Positions 35,304-43,583 of a stretch of DNA of 64,000 nt are shown in pieces. The notes beneath the pieces are model-generated. The model saw only the letters and a program-made list of their open reading frames with translations. It had not been told where the DNA came from and did not search any database. The translations under genes and the position numbers were made by a program. The stretch lies in NCBI GenBank assembly GCA_947380295.1, contig CANCQK010000002.1, forward strand, positions 217,747 to 281,746, read 5' to 3'. Within the stretch, counting starts at the first letter, position 1, and every line of letters starts with the position of its first letter. The DNA is from Bdellovibrionales bacterium. Its GTDB lineage: Bacteria; Bdellovibrionota; UBA1018.

Positions 35304-35803
35304 ACTAACGAACCCAGGAGAACCAACCCAAATAAAACCGCCACTAGAACTTTTCGCTGAGTAAGGGCTCCATGAGCAGGCTTTCCTTGAGCGGCCTCAG
35401 CCCCCAAGCCAGTCACCTCAGTGAATTCAGACTCAGCAGCCACTGGCGAAATCACACGAGCCGAGGCACGCACCCCATTCGAGCTTTGACGAAACTGCTG
35501 AAGCGAAATAACACCCGTGCTGACTTCTAGGGCTGGCTCGGTTGGCGCTTCCCTTTCATGGGGCTCGAGAAATTTAGTCTTTTCAAGTCCGGCCTCTGTT
35601 TTTTCAGTCTCTTCAGGATACTTCACTCCTAAGCACTTAAAGAGCTCATCGGTTTGCTCAATGGCAATCCAGTATCCAAGTGATTCGCAAACCTCATCCC
35701 GCTGAGACACCCGCCGAGTTTGCACCATCTCCTGAAGTACCTCTTTCGAGAACGGCCCCAGGATTTGATTTTTCTCAGTCCGAACCAGCCATTGAAGACT
35801 CAT
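35261..35803 (-). CDS. GYF_2-domain protein with C-terminal membrane helix
   Basis: Residues about 4-52 form a GYF_2 domain: QWLVRTEKNQILGPFSKEVL then RRVSQRDEVCESLGYWIAIE. A Glu/Ala-rich linker of about 90 residues follows, and one hydrophobic helix (KVLVAVLFGLVLLGSLVYRF, about 150-169) close to the C-terminus would tail-anchor the protein. GYF_2 domains bind proline-rich or peptide ligands; the partner is not known. The start overlaps the stop of the MlaF-like gene (ATGA), so the two are co-translated. A second GYF_2 protein lies at 39338-40255. Confidence 0.78.
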   Translation of the reverse strand: MSLQWLVRTEKNQILGPFSKEVLQEMVQTRRVSQRDEVCESLGYWIAIEQTDELFKCLGVKYPEETEKTEAGLEKTKFLEPHEREAPTEPALEVSTGVISLQQFRQSSNGVRASARVISPVAAESEFTEVTGLGAEAAQGKPAHGALTQRKVLVAVLFGLVLLGSLVYRFWPKGNFLGSK

Positions 35804-36642
35804 CGAGCCCCCTTGTCTTGAAAAAGCTCCACGAACCTCCGCTCAGCATCGATAAAACTTTGAATGACCGGATGCGGACTTTGGCGGAATTCCTCCGGCG
35901 TTCCCGAAAAGAGAATTCGTCCCTGATCCAAAAAAGCAATGTGATCCGCCAAAAGAAGCGCCGAGGGAATATCATGACTGATCACAATCGAAGTCAACTT
36001 CAACTCGCGCTTCAGCTTATCAATCAGTTCGTCTACGGTCCTCCGCGTGATGGGATCGAGACCAGTCGTGGGCTCATCATAAAGGAGAATCGAGGGCTCC
36101 CGAATAATAGCTCGGGCTAATCCAACTCGCTTTCGCATACCACCCGACAACTCACTGGGAAATTTATCATACCCCCCCTTCATCCCGAGGAGATTCAGGG
36201 TACTTTCCACCTGAGCGCGAATCTTTGATCGAGGCATCTCAGTATGTTCGACCAAGGGAAAAGCAACGTTCTCAAAGACTGTCATATCGTCAAAAAGAGC
36301 TGAGTTTTGAAAAAGCATCCCAAACCGAAGCCGAAACTGGGTCAATTCCGACCGAGACAATTCACTCACATTTTGTCCAGAAACCCAGACGTGACCCCGA
36401 TCCGGATTCAAAAGACCTAAAATGTGCTTAAGTAAAACTGACTTACCAGCTCCTGAGGATCCTAAAATATAAGTGAGCTTCCCGCGCTGCAGGTCGAGGG
36501 AAACTCCCTTTAAGACTTGCTCGCGTCCCTCCTGAAAACTCTTATAAACTCGATCAATTCGGACCTCATACGGGACTTCAACTGATTTTGGCGCCTTGTT
36601 ATTCAATTTCTGGTTCTCCACCGTACGTGACTCTGACGACAA
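35800..36642 (-). CDS. mlaF: MlaF-like ABC transporter ATP-binding protein
   Basis: The ATPase has Walker A GSSGAGKS (about 59-66), the Q-loop region LRFGMLFQNSALFDDMTVFE, signature LSGGMRKRVGLARA (about 163-176), Walker B ILLYDEP and the switch His in VISHD. The SGGMRKRVGLARA signature and the FQ-N-ALFDD segment are typical of the Mla phospholipid-transport ATPases. The permease and MCE genes are not adjacent. The frame starts with TTG 36642; GTG 36621 is an alternative. It is coupled to the downstream GYF_2 gene. Confidence 0.85.
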   Translation of the reverse strand: MSSESRTVENQKLNNKAPKSVEVPYEVRIDRVYKSFQEGREQVLKGVSLDLQRGKLTYILGSSGAGKSVLLKHILGLLNPDRGHVWVSGQNVSELSRSELTQFRLRFGMLFQNSALFDDMTVFENVAFPLVEHTEMPRSKIRAQVESTLNLLGMKGGYDKFPSELSGGMRKRVGLARAIIREPSILLYDEPTTGLDPITRRTVDELIDKLKRELKLTSIVISHDIPSALLLADHIAFLDQGRILFSGTPEEFRQSPHPVIQSFIDAERRFVELFQDKGAR

Positions 36643-36778
36643 GCCATGTTAAAAACCCATTAAAGCCGACTTTGACTTTATCATGGAACTCATTCTAACG
36701 GCTTGCAAGAGAGAAAATCGAGCGAGTCGAGTCGCACAGTCGCCCCCGAAGGTCTGACTCGCACGCGGTGGAGTACGT

Positions 36779-38422
36779 ATGACGAAGAGCTTAAAAACCC
36801 CAGTCCTCATCCTAGGAACCGGCATTGCTGGTCTCAGCGCAGCGCTTAAATTCGCAGACCACTATCAGGTCATCGTTGCTTGCAAATCTGAGCCTGCCGA
36901 AGGAGCCACTCGCTATGCTCAAGGAGGAATCGCATCCGTCTGGTCTAAACAAGACAGCTTCGACGAGCACATTTCCGATACTCAAATTGCGGGTGCTGGA
37001 CTTTGCCACTCAAAGATCGTCGAACTGTGCGTAAAAGAGGGCCCCGCGCGAGTCCAGGAACTCATCAATCTGGGCGTTGAATTCACTCGAGCAGAAAATC
37101 ATACTGGAACCACAGCTACCGATCCGACCGAAGCCTTCGACCTGCACCAGGAAGGGGGTCACGGCCAACGCCGAATTCTTCATGCCGACGATTTAACCGG
37201 TTGGGCCATCGAAAAAGCACTGCTCGCTCAAATCAAAAAACACCCAAAAATTCAAGTCCTTGACGAACACATCGCAATCGACCTAATCACCGAAGGAAAA
37301 GGTCTCAAGCGCTGGAGAAAGCCCGAGCGCTGTCTCGGGGCCTACCTACTCGACATTCGCTCTAACCAAATCATCACTGTATCGGCCCAAATTACGGTGT
37401 TGGCCACCGGAGGTGCAGGAAAAGTTTATCTCTACACCTCTAATCCAGATACCTCCACCGGCGACGGCATTGCAGTTGCCCACCGAGCAGGGGCCAGAGT
37501 CGCCAATCTGGAATTTATGCAGTTTCACCCCACTTGCCTTTTTCATCCCGGGGCTCGCACATTTTTAATCTCCGAAGCCTTGCGCGGCGAAGGGGCAGTT
37601 CTCAAAACCCTCTCGGGCGTTGAGTTCATGAAAAATCACCATCCAATGGGCTCACTCGCTCCTCGTGACATCGTCGCACGCGCGATTGACATCGAGATGA
37701 AGAGATCCGGCAATAAACATATTTGGCTCGACTGCTCAAAAATTCCCGCAGACGAGTTGAAACGCAAATTTCCCAATATTTACGAAAATTGTTTAAAATA
37801 CGGAATCGACATCACACACCAACCCATCCCTGTGGTGCCTGCGGCACACTACACCTGCGGTGGAGTTCTCGTGGACGAAAACGCACAAACCACGATCGAC
37901 TCACTTTATGCCATCGGCGAAGTCGCATGCACAGGGCTCCATGGAGCCAATCGCCTAGCCAGCAACTCTCTACTCGAAGCGGTGGTCTTCTCCCACCGAG
38001 CATTCCAGCACGGTAAAGCAGCCCTGGAGCAAGCAGGATCGCTCGCAGACGACTTTGAGCTGTCACATCCTCCCCTGCCTGAGTGGAAAACGGGACAGGC
38101 CGTTGAGATCGAAGAACAGATCGACATTGCAGCCAACTGGCATGAGATTCGGACGCTCATGTGGAATTATGTGGGCATTGTACGGAGCAACCGACGTCTG
38201 GAGCGGGCTTTAAGGCGTTTAACTCTGCTAAAATCTGAAATCAATTCTCACTACTGGGAGTTTCTCCTCAATAAGGACCTGATCGAACTGAGAAACCTAC
38301 TCACCGTCGCAGAACTCATTGTGCAATGTGCGCTTCTGCGTAAAGAAAGTCGTGGCCTTCATTACACCGTAGACTATCCGCAGAAGCTCCCCGATCAAGA
38401 AGCTCAAGACACTGTACTTTGA
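36779..38422 (+). CDS. nadB: L-aspartate oxidase
   Basis: NadB makes iminoaspartate for NAD synthesis. FAD-binding VLILGTGIAGLSAALKFADH (9-28), RYAQGGIASVW (about 46-56), FDLHQEGGHGQRRILHADD, FMQFHPTCLFHPGARTFLIS, EALRGEGAVL, and HYTCGGVLVDENAQT with GANRLASNSLLEAVVF are all conserved succinate-dehydrogenase-family flavoprotein motifs typical of NadB. The 547-residue length is normal. GGTGGAG lies six bases before the ATG. nadA and nadC are not in the window. Confidence 0.94.
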   Translation: MTKSLKTPVLILGTGIAGLSAALKFADHYQVIVACKSEPAEGATRYAQGGIASVWSKQDSFDEHISDTQIAGAGLCHSKIVELCVKEGPARVQELINLGVEFTRAENHTGTTATDPTEAFDLHQEGGHGQRRILHADDLTGWAIEKALLAQIKKHPKIQVLDEHIAIDLITEGKGLKRWRKPERCLGAYLLDIRSNQIITVSAQITVLATGGAGKVYLYTSNPDTSTGDGIAVAHRAGARVANLEFMQFHPTCLFHPGARTFLISEALRGEGAVLKTLSGVEFMKNHHPMGSLAPRDIVARAIDIEMKRSGNKHIWLDCSKIPADELKRKFPNIYENCLKYGIDITHQPIPVVPAAHYTCGGVLVDENAQTTIDSLYAIGEVACTGLHGANRLASNSLLEAVVFSHRAFQHGKAALEQAGSLADDFELSHPPLPEWKTGQAVEIEEQIDIAANWHEIRTLMWNYVGIVRSNRRLERALRRLTLLKSEINSHYWEFLLNKDLIELRNLLTVAELIVQCALLRKESRGLHYTVDYPQKLPDQEAQDTVL

Positions 38423-39354
38423 TTGAGTTTCATCCAAGAAAGAAGGTCTTCGAAAACCTGCTCCTTCCCGATCTCATTATGAGATTCGTGAAAGAAGTGA
38501 GGGTAAGTTTTGAGACCCTTTTCACTCATCCTGAGCTGAGAATAATACTTCAGACTCGACTCTGAGTTGACCAGCTGATCGGCCATGGGAATTAGAAACT
38601 GCACCGGATAATTCAATCCACCTGCAGACTTCAGTGTATCTGCCATTGCAGCTTCCATTGAAACAAAAAGGCTCGGGGTAATTTTTTTATGAACCAGCCG
38701 ATCAGTCTGATAGGTCATCACCACATCTTGGTCGTGAGACAAAATTCGGGCGTCCACTTCAGAGGCCATTTGCAACGACCCCCAAAACTTGGAGAGTAAA
38801 ACTCCAACGGCCTTTTTCAGGGGCGGCACATGTGCAGCGATCCCAAGAAGCGGAGCTGAGAGTGTCACAGATTGGATCGGCAGATTTTCGAACTGAAGCA
38901 TCATCCTGAGTGCAACCAGTCCGCCCATGCTATGAGCATAGACATGGATTTCCACTTGCTTACCATAGCGCTTTTGAAGGGTCTCATCGAGACGACGAAT
39001 AGCAAGAGCAGCATCAGCAGCGAAAAGCCCGAAGTTCTCCACATGACCTCGAAGCCCCTCTGATCGTCCATGCCCTCGGTGATCTAAGCAATAGACTCGA
39101 TCCACCCAAGAGTTTAAATAGTGAGGAAAATGGAGATAGCGCCCGCCGTGCTCAGCCATTCCATGCAAAACAACCAACACTCGAGGTGTATCACTTTGAT
39201 TCTCGACTCGATGAGTGACCGCATAAAGTTGCAGCCTACCGTCCGAGCTTGGAAAGGTCTCCCATTCGGAACCCCATCCCTGAGGCAGATCGGGAAAACC
39301 TTTCGGTTGAGGTGTCCCTTGATAAATCCGCCGATTTTCACTCGTCTGATTCAA
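38404..39354 (-). CDS. Alpha/beta hydrolase, monoacylglycerol lipase/lysophospholipase-like
   Basis: The fold and active site are clear: oxyanion region VVLHGMAEHGGRYLHFPHYL, LDHRGHGRSEG, nucleophile elbow AHSMGG, and a catalytic His in FHESHNEIG. This matches PldB/monoglyceride-lipase-like hydrolases. The frame is open upstream to 39489, but that would overlap the PilZ gene by 152 bases. TTG 39354, 17 bases inside the PilZ gene end and preceded by a GAAG stretch, is the most economical start. ATG 39423 is an alternative. It overlaps the nadB 3' end by 19 bases on the other strand. Confidence 0.8.
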   Translation of the reverse strand: MNQTSENRRIYQGTPQPKGFPDLPQGWGSEWETFPSSDGRLQLYAVTHRVENQSDTPRVLVVLHGMAEHGGRYLHFPHYLNSWVDRVYCLDHRGHGRSEGLRGHVENFGLFAADAALAIRRLDETLQKRYGKQVEIHVYAHSMGGLVALRMMLQFENLPIQSVTLSAPLLGIAAHVPPLKKAVGVLLSKFWGSLQMASEVDARILSHDQDVVMTYQTDRLVHKKITPSLFVSMEAAMADTLKSAGGLNYPVQFLIPMADQLVNSESSLKYYSQLRMSEKGLKTYPHFFHESHNEIGKEQVFEDLLSWMKLNQSTVS

Positions 39355-40255
39355 TATAATCTTCAATGGACCTTCTTGCAGCGTCTGAGAGTTTGCTGAA
39401 CCTGAAGCTGAAACCACGCTCATCCTCCAAAATCCGAACGACCACCCCTTCTGCGACAAAGGGCTGAAACCCTTGTCCTTTGACATCACCTGAAGGACTG
39501 ATATTCATCTTTAACTTTGAACCCACGGGTGCCGGCGCTCGATCGGTGAGAACCTGCAGACCACCAATACTAATATCACGACACACCCCAACAATCACGG
39601 TCTCTTCGTCAGACATTAAAACTTGAGCAACCATTGGGCGACGAGGAGTCTCTCGTTTTTCAGTCCGCTCCGGAGTCCGCGTGGCCTCTGGCCTACTTCC
39701 CGCCTTCTGAAAGGTGGCAATTTTACCAATTTTCTCCCAACCAGCCATCCCATTTGACCAGGCATGAATATTTGAATTGATTTTGCCAATCTCAATCGCC
39801 CGAAGAATTTCTTTTTGAGAGAATGGTCCATACTGAGAGGAGTTATAATGGAGATACCAAATCTTTGGCTCTGCAGACCCTCCAGCAAACTGAGGTGGGC
39901 CCCCTGCTGTGGTCGGACTCACGGAGGTCTTTGAGCTGCGTGCACTCGCACGAGTCACCACTCGCTCAGCACCCTCTGCAGGCGAACTCGCCTGGGAATC
40001 AGCTGACTTTTGCACCTGTCGTTGAAGGTCCTGAGCGGGCTGCGACGGCAACAATGACTTCAGCTCATCTAAATCACACAACCTTTGCCAGGTTTTTTGC
40101 CCTTTACGCCAACCGAAATCCACCCAAGTCAGGTGGCCTCGATTAATTTTTTCATAGAGTTCGGCAGCAGTCATTGGGCCCACACCTTTTTTGCCCACGG
40201 CCACATACCATTGAGGGGAATCATCTCGGAACAGGAGTTTGCTGGTGTTTTCCAT
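39338..40255 (-). CDS. Two GYF_2 domains plus PilZ domain protein
   Basis: Two GYF_2 domains can be seen: WYVAVGKKGVGPMTAAELYE (near the N-terminus) and WYLHYNSSQYGPFSQKEILR in the middle, with a disordered Ser/Ala-rich linker between. The C-terminal PilZ domain has RRPMVAQVLM, VCRDISIGGLQVLTD and FSFRFSKL; PilZ domains commonly bind cyclic-di-GMP, and the RR and DISIGG motifs are consistent with that. ATG 40255 is chosen as the first ATG; a GTG 84 bases earlier is unlikely. This GYF_2-PilZ architecture is suggestive of Bdellovibrionota. Its role may be regulation of motility or of a surface process. Confidence 0.85.
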   Translation of the reverse strand: MENTSKLLFRDDSPQWYVAVGKKGVGPMTAAELYEKINRGHLTWVDFGWRKGQKTWQRLCDLDELKSLLPSQPAQDLQRQVQKSADSQASSPAEGAERVVTRASARSSKTSVSPTTAGGPPQFAGGSAEPKIWYLHYNSSQYGPFSQKEILRAIEIGKINSNIHAWSNGMAGWEKIGKIATFQKAGSRPEATRTPERTEKRETPRRPMVAQVLMSDEETVIVGVCRDISIGGLQVLTDRAPAPVGSKLKMNISPSGDVKGQGFQPFVAEGVVVRILEDERGFSFRFSKLSDAARRSIEDYIESDE

Positions 40256-40394
40256 AATTTCTATTCTAGAACGAGGCGGCTCAATCGGCAAAGAAAAGTC
40301 ACTTAACGCATAGAGTCGCACAAAATCAACCGGTATCACTTTGATTTTTGAAATAAATCTAGACCAAAATTCTTTTCTGAATCAGGTTTAGACT

Positions 40395-42176
40395 ATGAGT
40401 GTTTCGGACTTCACTAGATTCGCATCCGCTTTTCTTCTCTCTCAGCTTCTTCCACTGATTAGCATCTCCCCGATTCAGGCGGCACTGCGAGGTCCCGAGT
40501 CGGTAGCTGAAGGCAGTCGCTACCAAACAATCGTCGGAACTCGCGGAATGGTAGTTTCTGACGATCCCATCGCCTCAGAATGGGGAGCAGAAATTCTTCG
40601 CCGGGGCGGCAACTCTGTAGATGCGGCTGTTGCCACTGCCTTTGCTCTTTCCGTCACCCGACCTCACTACGCTGCCCTCGGTGGAGGCGGATTCATGATC
40701 TTTTGTCCTGCCCCCACCTCTACCTCAACTCCTGAGTGCAAAACCCTCGATTTTAGAGAAAAAGCACCTGCTGCAGCAACTCGCGACCTTTTTATTCGGA
40801 ATGGTCAAGCGGAGACCCAACTCTCACGGGATGGAGCACTGGCCTCGGCAGCTCCTGGTATTCCTGCAGGATTACTAAAAGCAATCGATAGCTGGGGATC
40901 GAAAAAACGACAGGCTCTTTTGGAATATCCAATTCGAATCGCTGAAAATGGTTTTCACTTCACGTCCCATCTCGAAGTGGCTGCTGCCCAAAGATGGGAT
41001 GCCATGAACACTGCAAGTCAAAAGATTTTTGGATGCCCAAAAAAATCTAAATCCAATCTCAACCCCACCCTCACACCCTGTCCTCCTGGCTCTCTCATTC
41101 AACAAAAAGATCTGGCTCGAGTACTCAAAGAGATTTCAGTTCGAGGAAAGACTGGATTTTATGAAGGCTGGGTCGCTCAGAGACTGGTCCGGGGCCTCCG
41201 CGAAGCCGGCGGTATCCTCACAGAGGCCGACTTAAAATCCTACGAGCCTAAAAATAGAAATCCCATCCTGTCCGAATTTCAAGAACTCCAAGTCGTATCA
41301 ATGCCCCCGCCCTCGTCTGGGGGAATCATCTTATCTCAACTTCTTAAATACGCCGAACAGGCTCAACGGACCGGACTCTTTCGCCAAGGATTTGACTCAC
41401 CTGAAACCATCCATGCAATGGCGCATGGAATGGCCTTGAGTTTCCGCGACCGAGCCCACTACCTCGGCGATCCAGACTCCGTCCAACTACCAGATTTTCT
41501 GCTCTCTCCCGACTACCTAAAGCGCCAGTGGGAAAGCTTTAACCCCAATCAGGCCAGCCTCATCAAAGAAGAACCTTCACTCGATGAGAAGCACCCTCAA
41601 ACCACTCACCTCACCACCCTCGACTCCAAGGGAAACGCAGTATCGATGACCCTCACCGTCAACGATAACTTTGGCTCGGCATTCACCCCACCAGGCACAG
41701 GTGTGGTCATGAACAATCAGATGGATGATTTTAATATCAAAACCGGAGTTCCCAACATCTACGGACTCGTCGGCAAAGAAGCAAATGCAGTCGGGCCAGG
41801 TAAACGCCCCCTCAGCTCCATGACCCCAACCATCATCCGAGAAAAGTCAGGTCAAGTGCGCCTCGTCATCGGGGCCGCCGGAGGACCTCGAATCATTACC
41901 TCGGTCTACCTTTCCATTCTCAATCGTTTTCTATTTAATATGTCCCTGCGAGATGCTGTTGCTGCACCTCGATTTCATCAGCAATGGGTACCAAAGGAGT
42001 TACTCGTTGAGCGAAACAGCCTCTCCACCGGAGACTCTGAGCGGCTCAAAACTCTGGGCTATTCAGTTGAAGAAGTCTGGTCTCTAGGAAAAGTTCACGC
42101 ACTGGAGCGTCTCCCCAATGGACGATCCTCCGGAGCCCCAGACCCGCGGGGCGAAGGCGCTGCCGTAGCAGAATAG
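40395..42176 (+). CDS. ggt: Gamma-glutamyltranspeptidase
   Basis: GGT is a periplasmic Ntn-hydrolase that cleaves gamma-glutamyl bonds, such as those of glutathione. A signal-like N-terminus (AFLLSQLLPLISISPIQAAL) is followed by GMVVSDDPIASEWGAEILRR, GGNSVDAAVATAFALSVTRP and ALGGGGFM. The catalytic Thr is Thr403 in QTTHLTTLDSKGNAVSMTLT, the point of autoprocessing into large and small subunits. Later GTGVVMNNQMDDF and GKRPLSSMTPTI match the small subunit. The 593 residues are normal. It stands alone downstream of a divergent GYF_2-PilZ gene. Confidence 0.95.
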   Translation: MSVSDFTRFASAFLLSQLLPLISISPIQAALRGPESVAEGSRYQTIVGTRGMVVSDDPIASEWGAEILRRGGNSVDAAVATAFALSVTRPHYAALGGGGFMIFCPAPTSTSTPECKTLDFREKAPAAATRDLFIRNGQAETQLSRDGALASAAPGIPAGLLKAIDSWGSKKRQALLEYPIRIAENGFHFTSHLEVAAAQRWDAMNTASQKIFGCPKKSKSNLNPTLTPCPPGSLIQQKDLARVLKEISVRGKTGFYEGWVAQRLVRGLREAGGILTEADLKSYEPKNRNPILSEFQELQVVSMPPPSSGGIILSQLLKYAEQAQRTGLFRQGFDSPETIHAMAHGMALSFRDRAHYLGDPDSVQLPDFLLSPDYLKRQWESFNPNQASLIKEEPSLDEKHPQTTHLTTLDSKGNAVSMTLTVNDNFGSAFTPPGTGVVMNNQMDDFNIKTGVPNIYGLVGKEANAVGPGKRPLSSMTPTIIREKSGQVRLVIGAAGGPRIITSVYLSILNRFLFNMSLRDAVAAPRFHQQWVPKELLVERNSLSTGDSERLKTLGYSVEEVWSLGKVHALERLPNGRSSGAPDPRGEGAAVAE

Positions 42177-42327
42177 TAATTCACTGCGGAACTGATATCC
42201 GACTAGCCGAACTCAAACTAGGCAATTTGTCTATTACCATCTTTACTGGAAGTGGATAATTTTAATCCGAAAATAAATATTTTATAAATAATTAAATTGA
42301 AACATAAAAAATTAGTTATATTTAAGT

Positions 42328-42663
42328 ATGACCACAGCTTCTTTATTGATCAATATTTTGGTTCTTGTTCCAGTTTGTTTCGGCCTTCTTTTCAAATTCT
42401 CACAGTTCAATTTAGTTTTTGGAACAGACAGTACAGCAAGACAGATTTTAACTTGCATCTATTTGGCTATTTTAAATTTCAGCTTTATAATCCTCCTATT
42501 TCCTGAGAAAAACTCAAACTTTCTTCTACCACTTCTCTCCCTGCAAGTTTTTTACAAGTTTGCATCTGTTCTATTAATTAAAGACAAGAAAACACCAGTT
42601 CTCTGGTTTAATCTGGTCATTGCCATCTTTCATACGACGACAATTTATTTTAAGTTAATTTAG
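42328..42663 (+). CDS. Small hydrophobic membrane protein, unrecognised
   Basis: The 111-residue protein is almost entirely hydrophobic, with about four transmembrane segments (SLLINILVLVPVCFGLLF; LTCIYLAILNFSFIILLF; PLLSLQVFYKFASVLLI; FNLVIAIFHTTTIYF). The FGTDSTARQ segment between the first two helices recalls small uncharacterised DUF-type membrane proteins. The coding region and its flanks are markedly A/T-rich compared with neighbours, and no ribosome site is obvious before ATG 42328. A recently acquired gene is possible. Confidence 0.6.
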   Translation: MTTASLLINILVLVPVCFGLLFKFSQFNLVFGTDSTARQILTCIYLAILNFSFIILLFPEKNSNFLLPLLSLQVFYKFASVLLIKDKKTPVLWFNLVIAIFHTTTIYFKLI

Positions 42664-42739
42664 GTTTTATCTTAATTAAAAGACCTACCTGGGGACGGAG
42701 CACCTATCGGCAACTTATGGGCGACCCACCAGGCACACG

Positions 42740-42816
42740 GACTTTTTCTGGTCGATCCTCAGCAAGGAGCTTTTCATAGACACTGACACGAGCCTTGCGG
42801 GAGCGAGGACTCATCC
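42740..42816 (-). pseudogene. Relic fragment copied from ettA
   Basis: A stretch of 39 bases (42740-42778) is identical to ettA bases 44337-44375. After four differing bases the match resumes (CTGACACGAGCCTT), then about 12 bases are missing, then GCGAGGACTCATCC matches again. Orientation is the same as ettA. The fragment has no frame of its own. The rest of 42664-42981 shows no gene, but its A/T-rich end should hold the promoter of the pentapeptide protein. Confidence 0.85.
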
Positions 42817-42981
42817 CTAATGAAGTTCTTCAGTCCAAGGAATACAGCAAGTTTCAGACTGAGTTTTAAAAATCCTTTTATCAACGTTTCCATATTTTTT
42901 AGCAGTTAAGTTTTGAATTGACTAATATTCTAATAAATATATTAATTATCGAACTCTGACATTATATTACAAGGAGCTTCT

Positions 42982-43440
42982 ATGCATGCGAGCAAAGTTT
43001 GGTTGGTCATTTTTGGGCTCACCCTGCCTCTCCTGGCGTGCCGCTCCTCTATGGCCGTTCAAGCCCCCATCGGGCCTTCCTCAAACCTCGACGGTGTAAA
43101 CCTAGCTCAAGTGGACATGGACGGCGCAAATCTCGCAGGCGCCAGCCTTATCAAAGCGCATCTGCAAGCAGCCCATCTCCAAGGGGCGGATCTCAGCAAA
43201 GCCAATCTCAGTGGTGCAGACCTTTCGAATGCCCAACTCAAAGGGGCAAGTCTCGTTGGAGCTATCCTTAAAGAGGCGAACCTTCAAGGTGCCGATCTTG
43301 AGGGCGCAAACCTATCCAACGCTGATCTTAAAGGCGCGAACTTATCCGACGCAAACCTGACGGACGCATCACTCGAAGGCGCAAATCTTGATGGAGTGAT
43401 TTCAAGTCAAGGATCAGCTACGAAAGCCACTCAGGACTGA
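42982..43440 (+). CDS. Pentapeptide-repeat lipoprotein
   Basis: The first 20 residues form a lipoprotein signal ending LPLLAC, so Cys20 is probably lipidated. Residues about 35-142 are continuous A(D/N)LxG-type pentapeptide repeats (for example GADLSKANLSGADLSNAQLK), which fold into a right-handed beta-helix. Proteins of this kind range from topoisomerase-binding to structural; a surface or periplasmic location here argues for a structural or binding role. AAGGAGCTTCT precedes ATG 42982, and the upstream A/T-rich DNA probably contains the promoter. Confidence 0.88.
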   Translation: MHASKVWLVIFGLTLPLLACRSSMAVQAPIGPSSNLDGVNLAQVDMDGANLAGASLIKAHLQAAHLQGADLSKANLSGADLSNAQLKGASLVGAILKEANLQGADLEGANLSNADLKGANLSDANLTDASLEGANLDGVISSQGSATKATQD

Positions 43441-43485
43441 CTACCGTTCTGAACATGATACTTACCCGTAAAACGCGATTGCATT

Positions 43486-43506
43486 TGATCTGATAGGATC
43501 AGATCA
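43486..43506. terminator. 9-bp perfect hairpin between convergent genes
   Basis: TGATCTGAT (43486-43494) pairs with ATCAGATCA (43498-43506) around AGG. The pentapeptide-repeat gene and ettA converge here, so a bidirectional terminator is plausible, although there is no T-run. A dyad protein-binding site is the alternative. Confidence 0.4.
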
Positions 43507-43583
43507 GTTCGTCGCTGGTCTTGGTTCGATTGGGTATTCGTCACCCTCAATCAGCGCAGGAGGTTCCTTAATTTAAGACTCTG

